Part shown: one piece after another, positions 5,106 through 10,427 of the stretch
Position numbering within the stretch: position 1 is the stretch's first letter
How the letters are laid out: each line of letters opens with the position of its first letter
Assembly: GCA_036274635.1 (NCBI GenBank)
Contig: DASUFI010000132.1
Span: 1-10,427, forward strand
Direction of reading: 5' to 3'
DNA length: 10,427 nt
From: DASUFI01 sp036274635
GTDB taxonomy: Bacteria > Planctomycetota > B15-G4
Program-made: the position numbers and the translations under genes
Notes under the pieces: model-generated
Database searches by the model: none
What the model saw: the letters and a program-made list of their open reading frames with translations, nothing else
Told to the model about the DNA's origin: nothing

Positions 5106-6899
5106 GTGCTCGCTCCGCTCATGACCCTGGCGCTGCTCTTGGCCTCGCCGCTGCAGCAGGCGAGCACCCAGGAGGCCGCCGACGCCCTCGTCCGCCGGAT
5201 GCGTGCGACCCAGCCCGCCGACCTGTCGTGGGGCGAGAACCTGCAGGACGCCTGCCGCGCGCTGGACGCGCTGGCTCGCTCGCCGCGCGCCTACACGGAC
5301 CTGGATGGGCCCTTCTTCCGGGTCCCGGCGCAGCGCATCGCACAGGCACCGGCGGGCAGCCTGGATGACGCGCTCGTGGTGCTGGCCCTCGGCCAGTGCC
5401 TCAACGGTGAGCTGGCGCAGGCGCGCGACGCGGCGCTCCAGCGGCTGCTCGCTGCCCCACCGCGCCGCGACTACGACGCCCTGCTGGCCCTGCGCACCTA
5501 CCCGGCGCCCGACCTCGCCTGGCCCGCGCCCCAGCCGGGCGACGAGCCCGGCGTGGCGGTGCTGCTCGCGGCCGACCCGGCCACCGTCGCTGCGCCGGCC
5601 GTCACCGACGTGGCGGCCTGGACGCGCTGGGCGCGCGCCGCGCGGCTGCGGGGCGTGGTCCCGCACGACCTCCCGCCCCTGCCGGAGCCCGGCCCCGACG
5701 CCGGCTTCCGCGAGCTGCTCGCGGCGCTGCAGACGGTCAGCGCCATGCACGGGGCGGCCTCGGGCGAGGAGGACGAGGGCGGACCCTTCGCCGCGCCGCG
5801 CGGGGCTCCCGCGCTGGTGCCGGCCGGTCAGGACCTGGCCGCGGCGCTGGAGCGCGCCTGGGGCTTCCTCGAGTCGCATCAGCACGGCGGCACCTTCGGC
5901 CTGGGCCTGCCCGGCGCGGACGAGCCGGAGCCGGGCATCACCGGCATGTGCCTGACCGCCGCCGTGTGGGTGGCGGAGCAGACCCATCGGACTCGCCCGG
6001 CGTGGATCGACGAAGGCCTCGACTTCCTGGTCTCGCTGCAGCGGCCCGACGGCTCGATCCAGATGTACGGCCTCGACGTGTACACCACGTCCGTCGCCAT
6101 CGAGGCGCTGGTGGCCGCCGGCCGCGAGAAGGATCGCGCCGCCGTGGCGCGCGCGCGCGACTACCTGGTCGCGACGCAGAGCGACGAGGGCGAGGGCTAC
6201 GACGAGTCCAGGGACGTCTTCTACGGCGGCACGGGCTACGGCGACGGCGAGCGGCCGGACCTGTCCAACACGCAGATGGCCGTGCAGGCCGTGGTGCTGG
6301 CCGGCACCTCGCGCGAGGACCCGTTCTTCAGCAGGACGCGCGTGTTCCTGGACAAGTGCCAGAACTTCGGCGAGCGGCAGGAGCTCACCTTCCCGCATCC
6401 GGGCGGCGGCACCATCGTCAGCGGCAATGACGGCGGCGGCACCTACTTCCCGGGCAACAGCGAGGCCGGCGAGATCGACCTGGGCGGCGGCCGCTGGCAG
6501 CCGCGCAGCTACGGCTCGATGTCCTACGCGCTGGCCAAGAGCTGGGTGCTGTGCGGCACGGGGCCGGAGGATCCGCGCGTGGCCGCCGTCGTGCGCTGGC
6601 TCGCGCGCAACTTCAGCGTGGACGAGAACCCCGGCTTCGCGACCCCGTCCGAGTGCAAGCAGGGCCTGTACTACTACCGCCTCGTCATGGCGCGCACGCT
6701 CGCGCTGCTGCCCGAGGGCTCGTTCAAGGACGAGCACGGCCAGCCCATAGACTGGCGCACGCCGCTCGTGCGGCGCCTGCTGGACAGCCAGCGCGTGGAC
6801 GGCTCGTGGATCAACACCGAGTCGCTGCGCTGGTGGGAAGGCGCGCCGCCGCTCGCGACCGCCTACGCCCTGCTGGCGCTGCGGGCCGCGCAGCGCTGA
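5106..6899 (+). CDS. Exported alpha/alpha-toroid protein with prenyltransferase/squalene-cyclase-like repeats
   Basis: From the GTG at 5106 the product is 597 residues. Its N-terminus (MLAPLMTLALLLASPLQQAS) is a short signal-peptide-like segment. Residues about 25-240 are Ala/Leu-rich helices I do not recognise. From about 250 to the end there are six toroid repeats: FLESHQHGG (254), FLVSLQRPDGSIQ (307), YLVATQSDEGEGY (353), FLDKCQNFGERQ (414), WLARNFSVDENPG (498) and LLDSQRVDGSW (558). These resemble the QW-type repeats of squalene-hopene cyclase and protein prenyltransferase. The segments GERPDLSNTQMAVQA and YGSMSYALAKSW are typical of the exported planctomycete family. The DxDD acid motif of squalene-hopene cyclases is absent, so cyclase activity is unlikely and function is unknown. 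It may form a pair with the upstream HEAT protein, since both are exported helical repeat proteins. The gene has its own promoter candidate and ribosome binding site. Confidence 0.8.
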   Translation: MLAPLMTLALLLASPLQQASTQEAADALVRRMRATQPADLSWGENLQDACRALDALARSPRAYTDLDGPFFRVPAQRIAQAPAGSLDDALVVLALGQCLNGELAQARDAALQRLLAAPPRRDYDALLALRTYPAPDLAWPAPQPGDEPGVAVLLAADPATVAAPAVTDVAAWTRWARAARLRGVVPHDLPPLPEPGPDAGFRELLAALQTVSAMHGAASGEEDEGGPFAAPRGAPALVPAGQDLAAALERAWGFLESHQHGGTFGLGLPGADEPEPGITGMCLTAAVWVAEQTHRTRPAWIDEGLDFLVSLQRPDGSIQMYGLDVYTTSVAIEALVAAGREKDRAAVARARDYLVATQSDEGEGYDESRDVFYGGTGYGDGERPDLSNTQMAVQAVVLAGTSREDPFFSRTRVFLDKCQNFGERQELTFPHPGGGTIVSGNDGGGTYFPGNSEAGEIDLGGGRWQPRSYGSMSYALAKSWVLCGTGPEDPRVAAVVRWLARNFSVDENPGFATPSECKQGLYYYRLVMARTLALLPEGSFKDEHGQPIDWRTPLVRRLLDSQRVDGSWINTESLRWWEGAPPLATAYALLALRAAQR

Positions 6900-6981
6900 C
6901 CCCGTCAGGACCCGCGTCTTGCCCCCCGAGCGTCCGCTGAGGGCCCGTCCTCCGCCGGTGGCCGGTCTGCGGGGCACGGGT

Positions 6982-6987
6982 TATGCT
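6982..6987 (+). promoter_or_regulatory. Candidate -10 element (TATGCT) of the first radical SAM gene
   Basis: TATGCT lies 11 nt before the ATG at 6999. Transcription would start near 6994, giving a leader of only about five nucleotides without a Shine-Dalgarno sequence. The -35 region (near 6959, TGGCCG) is poor. The heptamer TATGCTG is shared with the site at 3042. Confidence 0.45.
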
Positions 6988-6998
6988 GGACCCTCCCC

Positions 6999-8339
6999 AT
7001 GAAGGTCTTCAACTTCGTCCTCGCCACGACCGGTCCCATGCGGACGAATCTCAAGATTCTGTCCCGCTACGGGTTCTCGCTGTCCCGCCACATGACGCCG
7101 CGGCGGGCCTGGAACATGGCCAAGGTCGAATGGGCCCGCTGGCGCGGCCACGACATCGTGCCCGGCTTCCCCTACGTGCTGAAGATCGAGACCACGAACA
7201 TCTGCAACCAGCGCTGCCCGTTCTGCCTCGACCGGGACCGCAGCAAGATCGACGCCGACGGGCGCGGCTTCGGCAAGATGCACTTCGAGTGCTTCGCCAA
7301 GGTCATCGACGTGCTCGGCCCCACGGCCATGCGCCTCAACATGTACGGCTCGGGCGAGGCCGTGCTCTACCCGGACGTGTTCGACTACATCCGCTACGCG
7401 GCGGACCGCAACATCGGCGTCACGGTGAGCGCCAACCTCTCGGCCTTCAAGGCGGAGAACGCCGAGAAGCTGGTGGAGTCGGGCCTCGAGCACCTCATCA
7501 TCAGCTGCCACGGCGCCAGCCCCGAGACCTACGACAAGTACAACGTCGGCGGCGACTTCTGGCGCACCATCGAGAACATGAAGGCCGTGTGCGACGCCAA
7601 GAAGCGCCTCGGCCGCAAGCTGCCCTTCGTCGACTGGCAGTTCCTGCGCTTCCGGCACAACCAGCACGAGATCCCCAAGGCCCGCCAGATGGCCAGGGAG
7701 ATCGGGGTCAACGCCATCCGCTTCATCAACCCCAACATCCCGCCCGAGCACAAGGCCGAGTGGCGGCCGCTGCGCGACGACGAGCTGGCCGACGCCAACC
7801 GTGGCGAGGGCAAGGTGGACGCGAGCCCGGGCGTGCAGATGAGCGCCGAGGCCGCGGCCGTGGCGCGCGGCGAGAAGCAGGCGACCTCCGCCGGCAAGGC
7901 CCCCCGCGCCGAGGTCGCCAGCTGCACCTGGCTGTACCGCTCGATCTTCTTCAACTGGGACGGCGGCATCCTGCCCTGCTGCGACGGCACCACCGAGCCG
8001 GGGCACGACCTCGGGCACTGGAGCAAGCCGGAGCTGCCGCACTACACCGGCCAGACGCGCGGCGAATTCGAGCAGTTCTGGAACGGCGACGTCTACCGCC
8101 GCCTGCGCAACATGGCCAACTTCCGCGTCCCGCGCGAGCAGATGGACAAGAAGTACACCTGCAGCACGTGCATCAAGGCGCACATGCCCTACGTGCTCTA
8201 CGAGCGCGGGCTGTCGCTCGCGCCCGACGTCGAGAAGCGCATCCTCGCCACCGAGCCGGACCTGCCGCAGAAGCGTGAGCGCTGGATCAAGGACAAGTTC
8301 ACCATCTCGGCCGGCGTGGGCGGCGGCGGCGGCAACTGA
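6999..8339 (+). CDS. Radical SAM enzyme with four-cysteine SPASM/Twitch-type C-terminal domain
   Basis: The 446-residue protein has an N-terminal extension of about 60 residues, then the radical SAM motif CNQRCPFC (Cys69, Cys73, Cys76; CxxxCxxC) that binds the SAM-cleaving [4Fe-4S] cluster. GSGEAVLYPD (117-126) is the SAM-binding GGE-type segment, and the barrel continues to about residue 260. A low-complexity Ala/Glu/Lys-rich insert (about 263-305) precedes the auxiliary cluster part: Cys309-x12-Gly-x4-Cys327 and Cys388-x2-Cys391. The remaining SPASM cysteines are missing, so a single auxiliary cluster is expected. Family members modify peptides, sugars or cofactor precursors; the substrate here is unknown. 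The start ATG at 6999 gives the conserved-looking MKVFNFVLA start and sits just after a TATGCT box, with no ribosome binding site. A Gly run closes the protein. Most likely partner: the second radical SAM gene downstream. Confidence 0.85.
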   Translation: MKVFNFVLATTGPMRTNLKILSRYGFSLSRHMTPRRAWNMAKVEWARWRGHDIVPGFPYVLKIETTNICNQRCPFCLDRDRSKIDADGRGFGKMHFECFAKVIDVLGPTAMRLNMYGSGEAVLYPDVFDYIRYAADRNIGVTVSANLSAFKAENAEKLVESGLEHLIISCHGASPETYDKYNVGGDFWRTIENMKAVCDAKKRLGRKLPFVDWQFLRFRHNQHEIPKARQMAREIGVNAIRFINPNIPPEHKAEWRPLRDDELADANRGEGKVDASPGVQMSAEAAAVARGEKQATSAGKAPRAEVASCTWLYRSIFFNWDGGILPCCDGTTEPGHDLGHWSKPELPHYTGQTRGEFEQFWNGDVYRRLRNMANFRVPREQMDKKYTCSTCIKAHMPYVLYERGLSLAPDVEKRILATEPDLPQKRERWIKDKFTISAGVGGGGGN

Positions 8340-8355
8340 GGATGGGCGGCGGCCT

Positions 8356-8397
8356 GCGAGCGGAGGCCCCGGAGGCGTCGAGCGACGCCTCGCTCGC
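8356..8397. terminator. Long stem-loop after the first radical SAM gene (possible terminator, no T-tract)
   Basis: GAGGCGTC (8372-8379) and GACGCCTC (8384-8391) form a perfect 8-bp stem with a GAGC loop. GCGAGCG (8356-8362) and CGCTCGC (8391-8397) can extend it as an outer stem with a 9-nt bulge. No run of T follows, so intrinsic termination is uncertain. It starts 16 nt past the stop codon and precedes the next promoter candidate. Confidence 0.4.
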
Positions 8398-8420
8398 GTG
8401 CTCGACGTCCCGGGCCCGGC

Positions 8421-8449
8421 TTGACGCTCCGCCAGCGCGGGGATACGGT
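8421..8449 (+). promoter_or_regulatory. Candidate sigma-70-like promoter of the B12-type radical SAM gene
   Basis: TTGACG (8421-8426, five of six consensus bases) is followed after exactly 17 bp by TACGGT (8444-8449). It is the best promoter match in the window. Transcription would start near 8456 and give a leader of about 92 nt. Confidence 0.55.
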
Positions 8450-8490
8450 CAGGCTTCGGATTGCGGTCGGGCAGCAGCGACTGCAGCAGC

Positions 8491-8512
8491 CTTCGGGCCG
8501 GAACGGCCGAAG
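8491..8512 (+). promoter_or_regulatory. Leader hairpin upstream of the B12-type radical SAM gene
   Basis: CTTCGGGCCG (8491-8500) pairs with CGGCCGAAG (8504-8512) around a GAA loop, nine base pairs with one bulged G. A repeated GCAGCAGC (8471-8478 and 8483-8490) lies just before it. I see no cobalamin-riboswitch B12 box, so a role in regulation or mRNA stability is only possible. Confidence 0.35.
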
Positions 8513-8547
8513 AGGGTGCTCCAGACATCTCCCGTGCAGGTCACACC

Positions 8548-10098
8548 ATGAAGGTGCTTCTGCTCACGCCTCTCCTCCAGCACAACGCCTGGGAGGACGA
8601 CATCAACACGAAGTGGCCGCCCCTCGGGCTGCTCTACATCGCGTCGTCCCTGGAGAAGGCCGGTCACCAGTGCCAGCTGGTGGAGCGGCGGCGCATCATC
8701 AAGGAGAAGCCGCGCAGCCCCGCCAACCTGAAGGTCTGCGACGACACGATGATGGACGAGATCCGCGCCTTCCGGCCGGACGTCATCGCGGTCTCGGCCA
8801 TGACCTTCCACATCATGGACTCCTACCGCGCCTGCACGCGCATCAAGCAGGAGTTCCCGGACGTCGAGATCATCATCGGCGGCAGCCACCCCACCGCGGT
8901 GCCCGAGCGCACGCTCAAGGAGTGCCCGGCCATCGACTTCGTCGTGAAGGGCGAGGGCGAGGAGGTGATGCTCCAGTTCTGCGACGGCATGACGCCGCGC
9001 GACAAGATCGAGGGCCTCTACTTCCGCGACGCAGCGGCGGCGGACGGCATCGCCTTCACGGGCATCCGCGAGGTGGTGGACAACATCACCAGCCTGCCCT
9101 GGCCGGCGCTGCACCTGGTGGACCGCGAGTTCTACTTCTCGCCGTCCAGCCAGCTCTTCCGCGGCTTCTACCTGCGCGGCACGACGATGTTCACGTCGCG
9201 TGGCTGCCCCTTCAAGTGCGCCTTCTGCCAGAGCCCGCAGATCAGCGTGAGCAACAGCGGCAAGTTCGTGCGCTCGCGCGACGCCCAGGAGGTCGTGGCC
9301 GAGGTCCGGCACCTCATCGACACCTACGGCATCGAGGGCATCTACTTCAGCGACGACGTCTTCACCGTGCACCGCGCGCGCGTCGAGGAGCTGTGCAAGG
9401 CCTTCATCGAGGGCGGCATCAACCAGAAGATCGTCTGGTGCTGCAACGTGCGCGTGGACCTCGTGGACGACAAGCTCCTCTCGCTCATGAAGCAGGCCGG
9501 CTGCGTGAAGATGCTCTTCGGCATCGAGTCGGGCAGCGACGAGAGCCTCGTGCGCCTCAACAAGGGCGGGCAGGCCAACGCGCGCCGCAACATCGAGACC
9601 ATCAAGAAGGTGCAGGCGCACGGCATCGGCTGCGAGACGGGCATCATCCTCGGGCTGCCCGACGACACCAAGGAGGACATCCTCGCCACGATGCGCATGC
9701 TCGAGGAGTGCAAGCCGGCGCGCGTGAACCGCGGCAAGCTCTACCCCATCCCCGGCACGCAGTACTACAACGAGCTGCTGGCCAAGGGCAAGGTGGACCC
9801 GAACATCCCGTGGGACGAGATCTACACCCACTACACGCGCAGCGACTTCACCTTCGCCGCGATGCCGGCCCACGAGTTCCGCAAGCTCGCGGCCAAGTTC
9901 GACCGGCGCGTGACCATGCCCACGAACTACAAGTTCATGATCAGGTCGAACTGGAAGCGCCACCCGAACGTGGCCATCCGCCAGTTCTTCCTCATGATCG
10001 CGCACGTCACGGTGCTCTACTTCCCGCTGGGCTTCCAGGACTGGCTGCGCGCCACCGTCGAGAAGTTCCGCTTCAAGAGCAAGTACGTCTTCGAATGA
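8548..10098 (+). CDS. Cobalamin-binding-domain radical SAM enzyme (B12-rSAM, BchE-like layout)
   Basis: The 516-residue protein starts MKVLLLTPLL and continues with WPPLGLLYIASSLEKAGH, the usual opening of the N-terminal B12-binding domain. This domain runs to about residue 140 and includes IIIGGSHPTAVPE (108-120) and KGEGEEV (134-140). It lacks a DxHxxG motif, as is common in this class. The radical SAM core follows with SRGCPFKCAFC (Cys220, Cys224, Cys227), then IYFSDDVF (265-272), FGIESGSDESL (324-334) and a GLPDDTKED loop (369-377). Family members methylate unactivated carbons or rearrange rings, often on lipids, tetrapyrroles or natural products. The C-terminus (about 478-500, FFLMIAHVTVLYFPLGFQDW) is hydrophobic, which hints at membrane contact. 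ATG 8548 is chosen over upstream in-frame starts because family members begin at MKVLLL; the ribosome binding site is weak (AGG). The substrate is unknown. Confidence 0.85.
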   Translation: MKVLLLTPLLQHNAWEDDINTKWPPLGLLYIASSLEKAGHQCQLVERRRIIKEKPRSPANLKVCDDTMMDEIRAFRPDVIAVSAMTFHIMDSYRACTRIKQEFPDVEIIIGGSHPTAVPERTLKECPAIDFVVKGEGEEVMLQFCDGMTPRDKIEGLYFRDAAAADGIAFTGIREVVDNITSLPWPALHLVDREFYFSPSSQLFRGFYLRGTTMFTSRGCPFKCAFCQSPQISVSNSGKFVRSRDAQEVVAEVRHLIDTYGIEGIYFSDDVFTVHRARVEELCKAFIEGGINQKIVWCCNVRVDLVDDKLLSLMKQAGCVKMLFGIESGSDESLVRLNKGGQANARRNIETIKKVQAHGIGCETGIILGLPDDTKEDILATMRMLEECKPARVNRGKLYPIPGTQYYNELLAKGKVDPNIPWDEIYTHYTRSDFTFAAMPAHEFRKLAAKFDRRVTMPTNYKFMIRSNWKRHPNVAIRQFFLMIAHVTVLYFPLGFQDWLRATVEKFRFKSKYVFE

Positions 10099-10126
10099 CG
10101 TCCGCGCCGCGCGGACGCCCGCGCGC

Positions 10127-10309
10127 ATGAGCCGCGAGGGCGACGCGCCGCGTCCGCGGCCGGAGAAGCCGCCGCCCCTCGACGAGGACCCCGGCAAGGG
10201 CCAGTTCTACTTTCCCGGCCGGCCGAAGGGCTGCGCCGTGCTGCTGATGCTGATCGCCCTCGCAGCCGCAGGCGCCACGGCGGCCGCCGCCGGAGCCTTC
10301 CCGCCCTGA
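10127..10309 (+). CDS. Small Pro-rich single-pass membrane protein (hypothetical)
   Basis: This 60-codon frame starts 28 nt after the second radical SAM gene. The N-terminal half is polar and rich in Pro, Arg, Glu and Asp (PRPRPEKPPPLDEDPGKGQ). The second half, GCAVLLMLIALAAAGATAAAAG, is a convincing membrane segment of about 20 residues, and the protein ends in FPP. The layout suggests a cytoplasmic tail followed by one membrane span; a basic RPKG just before the span supports that orientation. I do not recognise a family. It has a single Cys and no obvious RiPP leader-core split. The start at ATG 10127 has a GA-poor upstream region and no clear ribosome binding site, so translation may be coupled to the upstream gene. 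It may also be a chance frame in GC-rich DNA, but the clean hydrophobic block argues for a real small protein. Confidence 0.5.
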   Translation: MSREGDAPRPRPEKPPPLDEDPGKGQFYFPGRPKGCAVLLMLIALAAAGATAAAAGAFPP

Positions 10310-10350
10310 CCTACTCAGGCCTCATCCCTCGCCGCGCCGTCGGCTCTGCA

Positions 10351-10379
10351 GCGCGAGCGTCCGTCCGGCGGACGTGCGC
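10351..10379 (+). terminator. Hairpin downstream of the small membrane protein gene
   Basis: CGTCCG (10358-10363) pairs with CGGACG (10369-10374) around TCCGG, and GCGC (10351-10354) pairs with GCGC (10376-10379) as an outer stem with a small internal loop. No T-tract follows. It may act with the next hairpin to end the rightward transcript. Confidence 0.35.
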
Positions 10380-10380
10380 A

Positions 10381-10425
10381 GGGGTCGGGGATGCGGCGCC
10401 GAAGGCGCCCCATCCCCCGATCCCC
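10381..10425. terminator. Strong inverted repeat at the window end, possible terminator
   Basis: GGGGATG (10387-10393) pairs with CATCCCC (10411-10417), and GGCGCC (10395-10400) pairs with GGCGCC (10404-10409) around a GAA loop, with one C/C mismatch. The outer GGGGTC and GATCCCC can extend the stem with single-base bulges. It may be an intrinsic terminator serving one or both strands. Any T-tract would lie beyond the window. Confidence 0.5.
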
Positions 10426-10427
10426 GA

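Noticed and set aside
2940..6977. A 1345-codon open frame on the minus strand across the HEAT and toroid genes
   Set aside because: It is antisense to two well-supported exported repeat proteins. Its product is an Arg/Gly/Ala/His-rich string without domains, as expected for a stop-poor antisense frame in about 70% GC DNA.
8456..8547. A cobalamin riboswitch before the B12-type radical SAM gene
   Set aside because: The leader is short (about 92 nt) and I could not find the conserved B12 box (GCCACTG-like); only a simple hairpin is present.
8461..8547. An upstream in-frame start that would add 29 residues to the B12-type radical SAM enzyme
   Set aside because: The extension is low in conservation signals and lies in the predicted leader. 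The enzyme family normally begins at the MKVLLL sequence encoded from 8548.
5106..10098. A hopanoid-biosynthesis locus (cyclase-like protein beside radical SAM enzymes such as HpnH/HpnP)
   Set aside because: The toroid protein has a signal peptide and no DxDD motif. The SPASM-type enzyme has a different N-terminus from HpnH as I know it. No squalene or other hpn genes are present, so the resemblance is superficial.
6981..10197. Long minus-strand frames opposite the two radical SAM genes (515 and 582 codons)
   Set aside because: The plus-strand frames carry complete CxxxCxxC enzymes. The antisense products have biased composition (Val/Ala/Asp/Leu/His) and no recognisable motif.

Overview
The window is very GC-rich (roughly 70%), densely coded DNA with mixed GTG and ATG starts. 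I infer a high-GC member of the Planctomycetota, though the sequence does not prove it. The main support is two protein types that I know mainly from that phylum. One is an exported HEAT-repeat protein with a W-x2-WW-x2-NK-x-x-F motif ahead of the repeats. The other is an exported alpha/alpha-toroid protein with squalene-cyclase-like repeats, carrying RPDLSNTQ and QGLYYYRLVMAR segments. No rRNA, tRNA, CRISPR array, insertion sequence or phage gene was seen.

Layout. (1) Positions 1-2734, minus strand: a tight four-gene operon for a type IV pilus / type II secretion-like machine. In transcription order it encodes a PilV/GspI-like prepilin, a PilX/GspK-like prepilin lacking Glu+5, a GspH/FimT-like prepilin, and a PilM-like actin-fold ATPase that runs off the left edge. 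(2) Positions 2735-3053: a non-coding divergent control region with direct repeats and small palindromes. (3) Positions 3054-6899, plus strand: two exported alpha-helical repeat proteins, the HEAT protein and the toroid protein. The second gene has its own candidate promoter and ribosome binding site. (4) Positions 6999-10098, plus strand: two different radical SAM enzymes. The first has a four-cysteine SPASM-type C-terminal domain. The second has an N-terminal cobalamin-binding-type domain. They are separated by a structured 208-nt spacer with a good promoter candidate (TTGACG-N17-TACGGT) and a leader hairpin. (5) Positions 10127-10309: a small Pro-rich protein with one membrane segment, followed by two hairpins that may end the transcription unit.

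How the genes may work together. The minus-strand operon would build the tip or inner-membrane platform of a pilus-like filament. The two exported repeat proteins probably act outside the cytoplasmic membrane as scaffolds or binding proteins. The two radical SAM enzymes could carry out successive steps on one substrate. The hydrophobic C-terminus of the second enzyme suggests a lipid or membrane substrate, but nothing here identifies it. The long open frames antisense to these genes (up to 1345 codons) are GC-bias shadows.

The most interesting points are the pair of dissimilar radical SAM genes with a small membrane protein behind them, the possibly leaderless TATGCTG starts of two genes, and the unusual prepilins.
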